From positions 163,017 to 227,016 of the forward strand of contig CBFIHP010000009.1 of the NCBI GenBank assembly GCA_965662355.1: 64,000 nucleotides of DNA, in the 5' to 3' direction. The position numbers and the translations under genes are program-made. The DNA is from GCA-2683825 sp965662355. GTDB lineage: Bacteria > Planctomycetota > UBA1135 > GCA-002686595. Within the stretch, counting starts at the first letter, position 1, and each line of letters opens with the position of its first letter. This document shows positions 8,063-16,438 of the stretch, one piece after another. A model generated the notes under the pieces. The model made no database searches. It had not been told where the DNA came from and saw only the letters and a program-made list of their open reading frames with translations.

Positions 8063-9652
8063 CTATCCCCCCGAGCCTGCCTTGGCGGCGGCGCGTAGGG
8101 CCTCTGCACGGACCTTGGCCGGGAGCTTCGGAGCGAAGGTGGCGGCCTGGTCGTAGTGTTCGATCGCGCGTGCGGTCAAGCCGAGCCGCTCGAGGGCCAT
8201 TCCCAGGTTGTAGTGCGTGCCACCGTTCTCGGGTTCGACCGCGATCACGCGCTCGAAGTAAATGACGGCTTCCGCGGTGCGGTCGAGGCGGTCGAGGGCG
8301 GCCCCCAGGTTGTGGTTCAGGCCGGGTTCGTCCTGGCCGAGCTCGGCGGCGCGCAGCATGGACTCGACCGCGTGTTCGAGGTCGTTCTTCGCCAGGTACA
8401 GGTAGCCGATGCGTTGCTGCAAGCCGGCGTTCGTGGGGTCTTCCTGGCCGACGTGCTCGTAGTGTTCGAGGGCCTTGTCGAAGTCCTTTTTCTCGTCGTA
8501 CACCGCGCCCAGGTGCAAGCGCGCTTCGTGGCGGTGTTCGTCGAGGGCAATGGCTCGTTCCAGGGTCTTCGCGGCAGCTTCCTTGCGGCCGGCCTTGAAG
8601 CGCCGCACGCCGATCTTCTCGAGGACCTGGGCGTCGTCGGAGAAGCTCTCCTCGAGCAGGTCCATGGCTTCCATGGCTCCATCGACGTCGCCATTGGCGA
8701 GGGTTTGATCGATGCGATCCTCCAGGGAGAGCGGATCGACGGCGCGTTCCTCGACCCCGAAGCGAATCGGATCCGGAACGCCGAAGACCGGCTGCAACGT
8801 GTTCGAACGCGTCAGGGCTTCCTGGGCTTGCGACTCCTGGCCCTTCTGTCGATAGGCCCGGGCCAAGGAGGTGTAGACGACCGAGTCACTCGCGTCGTAT
8901 CGAGCGGCGGCCTCCAGGTGGGTGATGGCGGACGCGATCTCACCTTCGGCCAGGAGAACCTGCCCGAGGTTTCGATGGGCCATGGCGAAGTCCTCGTCGA
9001 GCCCAATCGCGCGCTCGAAAGCGGCCTGCGCCGGTGCGTTTCGACCCATGCGCACGAGCGCGTCCCCGTGGCGCACGTGGCCCGGCGGGTAGTCGGGCTC
9101 GACCGCCATGGCCCGGGCGAAAGCCTCGAGAATCTCCTCGTCTGCACCGCCGGCGGAGTTCAGCACCGTGGCCAGGAGGTAGTTCCAGCGAAACTGATCC
9201 GGACGCGAGTCGACCGAGATCGCGACCGCATATCGGTAACAGGTGGCCGCGTCCTCGAAGAGGTGGTGTGCATCGAGGACCTCCCCCAGCTCGCCCCATG
9301 TGCGCGCCGCAGAGGGCTCGCGCCCCACGTCGGCACGGGCTTCCTCGATCATGCGCCTGACCGGGAGCGTCATGTCCGCGGTGGGGGGATCGGGGATCGC
9401 AGGGGCGTCCATGCTGGAAACTGCGCGCGCAGCGTCGCCCGAGTCCTGCGATGCGTTGGGAAAGAACATCCAGGCACCGATGGCCAATGCGCCGGCGAGC
9501 ACGAAGAGGAAGCCGAACCTGGACGGTTTCGTTTCGCTCATTGCTTCCGGCTGGGCCGAGCTCGGTCGCGACTTGCCCTTGGCCTCGGCCTTTCTGAGCT
9601 TGCGCCGCTGCTTGCGTTCCTGGTGTCGGGCTTCCTTGCGTGAGCTCGCCAT
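8063..9652 (-). CDS. membrane-anchored TPR protein
   Basis: A 529-residue protein. A strongly basic N-terminus (KEARHQERKQRRKLRKAEAK) precedes one membrane helix near residues 47-65. An extracytoplasmic array of at least ten TPR-like helix pairs follows (examples: FEDAATCYRYAVAI, AQAAFERAIGLDEDF, AVIYFERVIAVEPENG, HYNLGMALERLGL). TPR arrays bind partner proteins; no enzyme domain is present. The gene starts 3 bp after the stop of the CRTAC1 lipoprotein gene, so the two are almost certainly co-transcribed, and TPR proteins are frequent neighbours of CRTAC1/UnbV proteins. Function is unknown. Confidence 0.85.
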   Translation of the reverse strand: MASSRKEARHQERKQRRKLRKAEAKGKSRPSSAQPEAMSETKPSRFGFLFVLAGALAIGAWMFFPNASQDSGDAARAVSSMDAPAIPDPPTADMTLPVRRMIEEARADVGREPSAARTWGELGEVLDAHHLFEDAATCYRYAVAISVDSRPDQFRWNYLLATVLNSAGGADEEILEAFARAMAVEPDYPPGHVRHGDALVRMGRNAPAQAAFERAIGLDEDFAMAHRNLGQVLLAEGEIASAITHLEAAARYDASDSVVYTSLARAYRQKGQESQAQEALTRSNTLQPVFGVPDPIRFGVEERAVDPLSLEDRIDQTLANGDVDGAMEAMDLLEESFSDDAQVLEKIGVRRFKAGRKEAAAKTLERAIALDEHRHEARLHLGAVYDEKKDFDKALEHYEHVGQEDPTNAGLQQRIGYLYLAKNDLEHAVESMLRAAELGQDEPGLNHNLGAALDRLDRTAEAVIYFERVIAVEPENGGTHYNLGMALERLGLTARAIEHYDQAATFAPKLPAKVRAEALRAAAKAGSGG

Positions 9653-9655
9653 CGA

Positions 9656-11380
9656 CTAGCGTCCCTTTCCTTTCACGAGCTCCAGTGTGCGGTTGGCTTC
9701 CACGCCCTCGAAGTGCTCCTGCGTACCGTCGGGCCAATGGACCCGTATCTCATCCACGCGTTGCGTATCGCCGAGTCCGAAGTGGGCGACGCTCGGTTGG
9801 TACGACAGAAAGCTGGATCCTCCCCCGATTGTGCGCACTGCGCTCGTCTCTCCCGTCCGGATGACGACGCGCGCACCGATGGCATCGCGCTTCCACTCCG
9901 GATGCAAGCAGCGCACCATCAGCCAGTTGCCCGTGGCACCGATCTTCTCGAACAGGCGCGCGGGACCTTCGATGTTGCCCAGCAAGAGGTCCAGATCCCC
10001 ATCACCGTCGAGATCTCCGGCCGCGAGCCCACGGGAGATCTCGAGTGCTCCTGAGAACTCGGGCGCGCGCTGGCTGGCATCGCGCAGCTGGCCACCGCCT
10101 TCGTTGACGAAGATCAAGTTCGGTTCCGCATAGAGCGCCCAGGGGTCGGGAAGTTCGACCCCTGCGCGACGCTTGCCGCGCAACACCGAGCCGTTGGCGA
10201 TCACCAGGTCGAGATCGCGGTCGTGATCGATGTCGAAGGCCGCGGTACCGAAGCCCGTGTACGGAATGGAAGGCCCACCGACCCCCAAACGGCCCGTGGC
10301 ATCGACGAAGCCGGCTCCACCACCTTGGTTGAGGTACAAGGTGTTCGTCTCCTCGCGCAGGTGGGTCACGAACAGATCCAGGTGCAGGTCGCCGTCGAAG
10401 TCCGCGGCAACGACCCCCATCCCGGCCTCGGGTTGGCCGTTCATGTTCAGCGCGACGCCCTGGAAGATGGCCTCGTCGATGAAGGTCCCATCGCGGCGAT
10501 TCTTCCAGAGCTGGTTGGCGTCGCCGTCGTTGGCGACGTACACGTCCTGCCAACCGTCCTCGTCGAAGTCGGCGCAGACGACGCCCAGGGCGGCTCCTTT
10601 CGCCGCCTTGATTCCCGCTCGCTCGCTCACATCTTCGAAGGTAACACTCTTGCCCGGAGGCTTGGGGTTCCCCCCGCGGTTATGAAAGAGAGCGTCTGAA
10701 AGCGCTGGAAAACCGCTCGGCCCGCAGTACTCGGAGTTCCCGGCGGAGTCGAAACAGGGCTTCGTCGGATCGAAATCCACGTACACGCCAACGTAGAGAT
10801 CGAGGTAACCGTCGCGGTCGTAGTCGAAGAACGCGGCCGAGCTGGAGAAGCCCGTGGTCGATAGACCCGCCGATAGCCTGGAAAAGACCCCGGCGCCATC
10901 GTTCACGTACAACCGATCGGGGCCGTAGTTCGTCACGAGGAGATCCCGATCACCGTCGTTGTCGATGTCGCCGACCGTGGCCCCCATGCCATAGCCCCGA
11001 TCTCCGAGGCCCGAGGCGGCGGTGTGATCCTCGAAGCGCAATGGACCGACCTGTCGGTAGAAGCCGTTCTGGCGGCTCTCGTGCTCGACGGGGTCCGGCG
11101 CCAGCTCACAGCCGTTCAGGAGATACAGATCCAGATCACCGTCGTTTTCCGCATCGAACAGACACACCCCGGCGGCGCTCATCTCGGGCAGATACTTCTT
11201 TCCCGTCGAACCAGCGAACTGCACGAAATCGAGTCCGGCGGGGCCGGTGATTTCGCGAAACCACTCCACGCCGGGATCGGCCTCTGGCTCGGCCGGGCCA
11301 CAGGCCCCTGCCCACACGGCTCCCGTGACGAGGAGACCAGAAACGAGGAGAAACGAAGCGCGCGGTTGGCGAAGAGGCAT
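9656..11380 (-). CDS. CRTAC1-family lipoprotein (FG-GAP/VCBS repeats plus ASPIC/UnbV)
   Basis: This 574-residue protein has a lipoprotein signal ending VWAGAC. The body is a beta-propeller of FG-GAP repeats with calcium-type loops such as DYDRDGYLDLYV, DFDEDGWQDVYV, DIDHDRDLDLVI and DLDGDGDLDLLL. The C-terminus is an ASPIC/UnbV domain (IGARVVIRTG, then GGGSSFLSYQPSVAHFGLG and VHWPDGTQEHF). It is predicted to sit on an envelope membrane facing outward. The role of this family is not settled; adhesion or enzyme-associated functions have been suggested. It is in an operon with the TPR gene downstream. Confidence 0.92.
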   Translation of the reverse strand: MPLRQPRASFLLVSGLLVTGAVWAGACGPAEPEADPGVEWFREITGPAGLDFVQFAGSTGKKYLPEMSAAGVCLFDAENDGDLDLYLLNGCELAPDPVEHESRQNGFYRQVGPLRFEDHTAASGLGDRGYGMGATVGDIDNDGDRDLLVTNYGPDRLYVNDGAGVFSRLSAGLSTTGFSSSAAFFDYDRDGYLDLYVGVYVDFDPTKPCFDSAGNSEYCGPSGFPALSDALFHNRGGNPKPPGKSVTFEDVSERAGIKAAKGAALGVVCADFDEDGWQDVYVANDGDANQLWKNRRDGTFIDEAIFQGVALNMNGQPEAGMGVVAADFDGDLHLDLFVTHLREETNTLYLNQGGGAGFVDATGRLGVGGPSIPYTGFGTAAFDIDHDRDLDLVIANGSVLRGKRRAGVELPDPWALYAEPNLIFVNEGGGQLRDASQRAPEFSGALEISRGLAAGDLDGDGDLDLLLGNIEGPARLFEKIGATGNWLMVRCLHPEWKRDAIGARVVIRTGETSAVRTIGGGSSFLSYQPSVAHFGLGDTQRVDEIRVHWPDGTQEHFEGVEANRTLELVKGKGR

Positions 11381-11428
11381 GGTTCGGGGAGACCCCCGCG
11401 GAGAAACCGGGGCAGGGGAATCCTGATT

Positions 11429-11500
11429 CTACGACGCCAGGGCCGCGCACAGAAAACCACTCTGGGTCTCGAGCCGTCGTTCGAACTCCTCGGCGTCCAT
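11429..11500 (-). pseudogene. remnant of a second murQ 3' end
   Basis: On the minus strand this stretch reads MDAEEFERRLETQSGFLCAA, then LAS and a stop codon. The C-terminus of intact murQ reads VGAEEAERRLETHGGFLRAA, then LAP and a stop at the same place. About 60 of 72 nucleotides match the tail of murQ at 12931-13002, including an uninterrupted 20-bp block. No upstream MurQ sequence remains here: the C45-family gene ends 40 bp away at 11540. This is a duplicated gene tail, not a functional gene. Confidence 0.8.
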
Positions 11501-11539
11501 CCCGGGGGCCCCGGCTATCCTGCCCCGACCGTGCGCGGC

Positions 11540-12691
11540 TCAGAATCCGAAGGACTGCAGCTCGTAGCGATCCGGGCGTCCCGGTGAAAAGAGCAGTTCG
11601 GGTTCGCCTTCGTTCAACAGAAAGAGCGTGCAGCCGTAGGTCCAGTCGCCGCAGATCGGCCCGGACGCGTGGTCCTGCGAGGCAAGCGCGTCGCGGATCG
11701 CCCCAACGGTGATCGGCATGCCGTGCTCGAATCGCTTCTCGAGGGCCTGGAAGCGCCAGCACTTGCGCAGACCCGTTTTCGGTGCGACGCCGCGTTGCTC
11801 GCAACGTGCGAGATAGTCGGGATGCCAATCCTCGTTCACCAGCGGGTGGTTCGTATGGTATGTGAAGTCCGCCTCGGGGCCGGGACGGAAGCGCACCTTT
11901 TCCCCGGCCGAACATTCGAAGGCGCGTGCGCCCGTCGGATCGCCGAGCGTGTAGTTCTGTCCCACCGCGTGGGGGATCTGTTTCAGCCATGCTTCGGCGT
12001 CTCTCAGATTGGCTCGTTCGAGAACGCCACGCACGACGAACAGGCACGGAACTCCGCTGCGCGATGGTCGCAGTTGCAACAATGTGTTGCAAGCGACGGC
12101 TACCGAGGCCGAGTTCATACCGTTCACTCCGATCAGACCGGGGCAGGTGAGGACGAGCGTGTCCGGCTTCGCTTCATTCTTGATTCGTAACAGCGTCGGG
12201 TACTTCTGATAGAAGCCCGGGATGTCCATGTTCTGGGCCACGATCGTGGGCTGTTCACCGCGCCGGTCGACGGCGATGGCCGTGCATTTCTCGTGCATGG
12301 CCCAGCGTCCCATGGACCAAATTTCATCGGCGAGTTGCCAGAGGTAGACTTCCTCGAAGGGAAGCTCCGCCCCCTCGGCGATACCGCGCACTTCATCGAG
12401 CAGGGCGGGCGTCCACTCCTCGATGGCGGGCATGAAGTTCGTCTCGGCGAGAAAGCGCTCGACGAAGGTCGCTCGGTCGACCCGGTAGGTCCGTTCGATA
12501 TCGAGCAGGAAGTCACTGACCAGCTCGCGGATCTCCTTCTTCAGTGTCCGGCCATGGGCGAGTCCGCGTTCGTGGGGGGGGCCCGAGAGGTCCAGCACGC
12601 GGACTTCCCGGTGCCCGAGCGCCTCTTGGGTCCAGCGGGGAGCCGGAGTCGTGAGGAGTGCGACGAGGAGCAGGACTAGCGGTTTCTGCAT
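11540..12691 (-). CDS. C45-family autoproteolytic acyltransferase/hydrolase
   Basis: This 383-residue protein has a signal-like N-terminus (MQKPLVLLLVALLTTPAP). The acyl-CoA:6-aminopenicillanate acyltransferase (AAT/C45) fold is recognised by GPPHERGLAHG near residue 38, the likely autoprocessing nucleophile Cys136 in HEKCTAIAV, QNMDIPGF, GVNGMNSASVAVACN and CGDWTYGCTLF. Members are Ntn hydrolases that cleave themselves before the cysteine and then act on amide bonds; the substrate here is unknown. ATG 12691 is preferred because upstream in-frame sequence does not look coding. It lies between intact murQ and the murQ remnant, in the same orientation as both. Confidence 0.85.
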   Translation of the reverse strand: MQKPLVLLLVALLTTPAPRWTQEALGHREVRVLDLSGPPHERGLAHGRTLKKEIRELVSDFLLDIERTYRVDRATFVERFLAETNFMPAIEEWTPALLDEVRGIAEGAELPFEEVYLWQLADEIWSMGRWAMHEKCTAIAVDRRGEQPTIVAQNMDIPGFYQKYPTLLRIKNEAKPDTLVLTCPGLIGVNGMNSASVAVACNTLLQLRPSRSGVPCLFVVRGVLERANLRDAEAWLKQIPHAVGQNYTLGDPTGARAFECSAGEKVRFRPGPEADFTYHTNHPLVNEDWHPDYLARCEQRGVAPKTGLRKCWRFQALEKRFEHGMPITVGAIRDALASQDHASGPICGDWTYGCTLFLLNEGEPELLFSPGRPDRYELQSFGF

Positions 12692-12930
12692 GGTTATCAG
12701 ATTCTCCGAGGAGTCTCCGAGCCGGGTGGATTGGACTGGGAGAAGGAGCGAATTCAGCTCGAGTGAATGATTCGGAAAGCACTCCGAGGCATTTCCACGA
12801 GTCGAAAGAACCATGAAAACAATGAGAACCATGGAGAATCAAACACTCCCCTGGGCTCGGTCCATGCGGCGAGTCCTGCTGGCAACTGCAAAGACCTCGA
12901 CGGGTCAGCCTCATCGACGACGACCGGCTT

Positions 12931-13002
12931 CTACGGTGCCAGTGCCGCGCGCAGAAAACCGCCATGGGTCTCGAGCCGTCGTTCGGCTTCCTCGGCGCCC
13001 AC
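12931..13002 (-). repeat. intact-copy half of a 72-bp imperfect direct repeat (murQ 3' end)
   Basis: This is the coding tail of murQ. The partner copy lies at 11429-11500 in the same orientation, with about 12 mismatches over 72 bp by eye. Together the copies bracket the C45-family acyltransferase gene and its upstream region. Confidence 0.8.
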
Positions 13003-13842
13003 ACCGAAGCGCTGCATGACACAGGCCACCTTCACGCGTCCGCCCGCGTGTGCGAGGGCCAGGCCGGCGGCTTCCTCGTCCACCTTGGAGATGCGCGACA
13101 CCAGACGCCGACCGCGGTCCTCGAGCTTCTTGTTGCCCTCGGTGGCCACATCGACCATCAGGTTGTCATAGACCTTTCCAAGCCTCGCAAAGGCGATGGT
13201 CGTCACTCGGTTGAGGACCAGCTTGGTCGCGGTCGCGGCCTTCAGGCGCGTGCTGCCGGCGAGAACCTCGGGCCCGGTATCCAGTCGAATCGAGCAGTCG
13301 GCCTCGTCCCCCGCGAGTGTGCGGGGCACGCAGGCGAGAAAGCAGGTCGAGGCCCCGCGAGCCTTCGCCGCGCGCAGGGCGCCATGCACGAAGGGCGTCG
13401 TTCCTCCGGCGGCGATGCCGAAAACCACATCCTTCTCGTCGACATCGAGCACCGCGGCCGCCCCCGCTTCCGCATTGTCCTCCGCCCCCTCGACGGCGCG
13501 TAGGAGCGCATCGTGGCCTCCCGCGATCCGTCCTTGTACCTGGCGCGGGTGGCTGCGAAACGTGGGGGGGCATTCGACGGCGTCGAGGACCCCGAGTCGA
13601 CCGCTGGTTCCCGCTCCGATGTAGATCAATCGCCCGCCATTGGAGAGTGCGTGCACGACCAGCTCGATGGCGTCTACGATTTCGTCCTTGGCCTTTGCGA
13701 TGACCTCGCACAGCCGGCGATCTTCACGATCGAAGACATCGAAGGCAGCACCGGCGTCCATACGATCGAGCCCCTCGGCTTCGGTCAGTGAGGCTTCGGT
13801 GGGGAAGTGGGATCTGCAGACTTTTTCTTGGGTGGGGATCAC
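12931..13842 (-). CDS. murQ: N-acetylmuramic acid 6-phosphate etherase
   Basis: The enzyme removes D-lactate from MurNAc 6-phosphate to give GlcNAc 6-phosphate during peptidoglycan recycling in the cytoplasm. The SIS domain shows IYIGAGTSGRLGVLDAVECP (Glu90, the first catalytic-type Glu), GRIAGGHDALLRAVEGAEDN (Glu118, the second), GIAAGGTTPFV and KLVLNRVTTIAF. With the GTG start at 13842 it has 303 residues, close to the E. coli enzyme. The frame is open further upstream but would overlap the SDR gene and lacks MurQ-like sequence. No murP, nagA or anmK is visible nearby. Confidence 0.92.
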   Translation of the reverse strand: MIPTQEKVCRSHFPTEASLTEAEGLDRMDAGAAFDVFDREDRRLCEVIAKAKDEIVDAIELVVHALSNGGRLIYIGAGTSGRLGVLDAVECPPTFRSHPRQVQGRIAGGHDALLRAVEGAEDNAEAGAAAVLDVDEKDVVFGIAAGGTTPFVHGALRAAKARGASTCFLACVPRTLAGDEADCSIRLDTGPEVLAGSTRLKAATATKLVLNRVTTIAFARLGKVYDNLMVDVATEGNKKLEDRGRRLVSRISKVDEEAAGLALAHAGGRVKVACVMQRFGVGAEEAERRLETHGGFLRAALAP

Positions 13843-13882
13843 AGTTGTGTGTCTCGTGTCGGGCCTTGCTTCTGTTCCGGCT

Positions 13883-14743
13883 CTACTTGCGTTCTGGCTT
13901 GTGCTTGAGTCGCGTGCCGGGTTCCCACATCGGTTGTTGCAACGATGAGCCTCCATCGACCGTCGTGCAGGCGCCGGTCATCCAGCTGTTCAACGGAGAC
14001 AAAAGGTAGAGGCAATGGGCCGCCATCTCCAGGGACGTGCCGAAACGCTTCAGTGGCACCATGCGCTCCATATTGCGTTGTTGGTCGTCGTCCGGCCAGA
14101 GGTTGGCTCCGGCTCCATCGCTTTCGAAGGGGCCGGGTGCGATGGCGTTGACGCGGATGCCGTGACGCGCCCACTCCGACGCCAGGGTCTTCGTCATGGT
14201 CAGGACGCCGGCCTTGGCCGAGGCCGAATGCACGACACCGGGCATGCCGCTCCAGGCGTAGGTCGCGACGATGTTGAGGATCTGGCCCCCGCCGTTCTTG
14301 ATCATCGTGCGCCCGAACGAGCGGCTGCAGTAGAACGTGCCGTCGAGGACGATGCCGAGCACGGAACGCCAGGCGTTGGCCGACATGCGCTCGGCGGGGC
14401 AGACGAAGTTCCCGGCGGCGTTGTTGACCAGAATGTCGACCTTGCCATGGGTCTTCACGATCTCCATGGCCGTCTCGTGGACAATGTCCGACTCGCGCAC
14501 GTCCATGGCCCGGGCCGTGATGTCCCAGCCCTTCTCCCGGGCCTCCTCCAGGAGCGGCGTGTGGTGCTCGGGGTTGCGCGAGAGCACGCAGACCCGGGCT
14601 CCGCGCTCCGCGAGGCCTCGGCTCAGCTCGAGCCCGAGGCCCGTTCCTCCGCCCGTGATCACCGCTACCTGGTCGGCGAAGGTGTCGCCGGGCAAAAACC
14701 GTTCGATTCGCTCACGAGAAGGGGGACTCAGGGGGGCGCTCAT
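13883..14743 (-). CDS. SDR oxidoreductase, 2,4-dienoyl-CoA reductase-like
   Basis: This 286-residue Rossmann-fold protein has the cofactor motif ITGGGTGLGLELSRGLAERG, the NNAAGNF motif and IRVNAIAPGPF. The usual Tyr-x3-Lys is replaced by HSASAKAG, and the active-site stretch runs ILNIVATYAWSG to VVHSASAK. That arrangement, with NFVCPAERMSANAWRSVL, resembles peroxisomal/bacterial 2,4-dienoyl-CoA reductases that use NADPH on unsaturated acyl-CoA esters. It diverges from the aldehyde dehydrogenase gene with 59 bp between starts; murQ follows it after 40 bp. The substrate is inferred from family only. Confidence 0.85.
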   Translation of the reverse strand: MSAPLSPPSRERIERFLPGDTFADQVAVITGGGTGLGLELSRGLAERGARVCVLSRNPEHHTPLLEEAREKGWDITARAMDVRESDIVHETAMEIVKTHGKVDILVNNAAGNFVCPAERMSANAWRSVLGIVLDGTFYCSRSFGRTMIKNGGGQILNIVATYAWSGMPGVVHSASAKAGVLTMTKTLASEWARHGIRVNAIAPGPFESDGAGANLWPDDDQQRNMERMVPLKRFGTSLEMAAHCLYLLSPLNSWMTGACTTVDGGSSLQQPMWEPGTRLKHKPERK

Positions 14744-14802
14744 GTAGTAAAGACTGGCAGAATGTCGCCCCGAAACAAAGGTCCCGAACCTATCCAGAAG
14801 CG

Positions 14803-16335
14803 ATGATCACGCTCGAGAGCTACACGCAAGGCAAGTGGCAGGCCGGATCCGGCAAGGCCGCAACGCTGTTCAACCCGACCACCGAAGAGGCCCTGGCCGA
14901 GGCGAGCTCGGGCGGCGTCGATTTGAAGGCGGCCCTCGCCTGGGGGCGCGACGTTGGCGGACCCGCCCTCCGCGAGCTCGGTTTTCCGAAGCGCGGTGAG
15001 ATGCTGAAGGCCCTCTCGGGGGCCATCCACGAGCATCGCGACGAGCTTCTCGACCTCTCGATCCAGAGCGCCGGGACGACGCGCTCCGACGCCAAGTTCG
15101 ACATCGACGGCGCCACCGGGACGCTGGCGGCCTACGCGTACTTCGCCAAGGAGATCGAACACACGGAGCACCTACCCGACGGGGAAGGCGGTCAACTCGG
15201 ACGAACGCGACGTTTCTGGGGCCAACACATCCTCGTTCCCAAACACGGTATCGCCGTCCACATCAACGCCTTCAATTTCCCGGCTTGGAACATGGCCGAG
15301 AAGATGGCGTGCTCGCTTCTGGCTGGCATGCCCGTCATCGAGAAGCCCGGCACTCCGACCGCCATGCTCGCCTGGCGTTTGGCACGGATCATCATCGATT
15401 CGGGCGTACTCCCGCCCGGTGCGTTCCAGTTCGTCTGCGGCAGTGCCCGCGAGCTCCTGGACCACACCGGGCCGCAGGACTGCGTGGCCTTCACGGGCTC
15501 TTCCCAAACGGGGGCACTGCTGCGCGGCAACCCGAACGCCGTGAAGCACAACGTCCACGTCAACATCGAGGCTGACTCGCTGAACGCTGCCGTTCTCGGG
15601 CCTGACATCGATACCGACGCCGAGGCCTACGGACTCTTTCTGTCGAACGTCCAGGTGGACATGACTCAGAAGACCGGACAGAAGTGCACCGCCGTGCGCC
15701 GCATCCTCGTCCCCACGGAGCGGGTCGACGCCGTCTGCGAGGATCTCTGTGCGAGCCTCGCCCGTATCAAGGTCGGCGACCCTGCCGAGCGCGAAACCCG
15801 CATGGGCCCCTTGGCCTCGGCGGCTCAGCTCACCGACGTCACCAACGGAATGGGCCAGCTCGCGGCCCACGCGGACGTGCTCACCGGTGGAGCGGAACGA
15901 ACAACGGACAAGGGCTACTTCGTCGCGCCCACCTTGTTGAAGGCCAAGGACGCGGCGACTGGCATCTTCCACGAGCTCGAGGTCTTTGGCCCCTGCGCTA
16001 CGGTGCTGCCCTACTCAGGCAGCGCCGAGGATGCTATCGCTTTGACGAACCAGGGTGGCGGCGGATTGGTCGCCAGCCTGTACTCGAACGATCGCACCTT
16101 TGGCGAGGCCGTTTGTCGAGGCATCTCGCCCTGGCACGGTCGGGTTTGGATCGGCTCCGACAAGCTCGCGGATCAGGCGACGCCGCCCGGAATGGTTCTA
16201 CCCGCGTGCAATCACGGTGGCCCGGGGCGGGCTGGAGGGGGCAGCGAGCTCGGTGGATTGCGCGGATTGGACCCGTACCTGCAGCGCGTATCGGTGCAGG
16301 GCTTCCAGGGCTTGGTGGAGAAGGCCTTCGGGTAG
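14803..16335 (+). CDS. BoxD/PaaZ-type CoA-semialdehyde dehydrogenase
   Basis: This 510-residue protein has the aldehyde dehydrogenase fold with catalytic Cys295 in KTGQKCTAVRR, general-base Glu256 in VNIEADSLNAAVLG and the cofactor loop FTGSSQTGALL. Overall it resembles the 3,4-dehydroadipyl-CoA semialdehyde dehydrogenase of aerobic benzoate degradation (BoxD) and the dehydrogenase half of PaaZ, and not ordinary NAD-dependent aldehyde dehydrogenases. These oxidise a CoA-bound semialdehyde to the acid with NADP. No other box or paa gene is visible, so the pathway is open. The divergent dienoyl-CoA reductase-like gene makes a shared acyl-CoA pathway plausible. Confidence 0.85.
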   Translation: MITLESYTQGKWQAGSGKAATLFNPTTEEALAEASSGGVDLKAALAWGRDVGGPALRELGFPKRGEMLKALSGAIHEHRDELLDLSIQSAGTTRSDAKFDIDGATGTLAAYAYFAKEIEHTEHLPDGEGGQLGRTRRFWGQHILVPKHGIAVHINAFNFPAWNMAEKMACSLLAGMPVIEKPGTPTAMLAWRLARIIIDSGVLPPGAFQFVCGSARELLDHTGPQDCVAFTGSSQTGALLRGNPNAVKHNVHVNIEADSLNAAVLGPDIDTDAEAYGLFLSNVQVDMTQKTGQKCTAVRRILVPTERVDAVCEDLCASLARIKVGDPAERETRMGPLASAAQLTDVTNGMGQLAAHADVLTGGAERTTDKGYFVAPTLLKAKDAATGIFHELEVFGPCATVLPYSGSAEDAIALTNQGGGGLVASLYSNDRTFGEAVCRGISPWHGRVWIGSDKLADQATPPGMVLPACNHGGPGRAGGGSELGGLRGLDPYLQRVSVQGFQGLVEKAFG

Positions 16336-16376
16336 ACGACCGAGGCGAGAAAGGACGGAGGGGTTAAAAGGACGGA

Positions 16377-16409
16377 GGCGAGCCCCCATCACCCCTGTGT
16401 TGGCTCGCC
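16377..16409. terminator. inverted repeat between convergent genes, possible terminator
   Basis: GGCGAGCC (16377-16384) pairs perfectly with GGCTCGCC (16402-16409) around a 17-nt loop. It lies between the ends of the aldehyde dehydrogenase and HEAT genes. There is no clear T-tract on either side, so intrinsic termination is uncertain. A 12-bp direct repeat AAAGGACGGAGG sits just before it (16350-16361 and 16367-16378). Confidence 0.35.
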
Positions 16410-16438
16410 CCCTAGACCGGGTTGGGAGAGGTCCTGCC

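Noticed and set aside
8156..9643. 495-codon plus-strand frame antisense to the TPR protein
   Set aside because: Composition (Val, Leu, Gly, Arg, no recognisable domain) is that of an antisense shadow. The minus-strand TPR protein has clear repeats and an operon partner.
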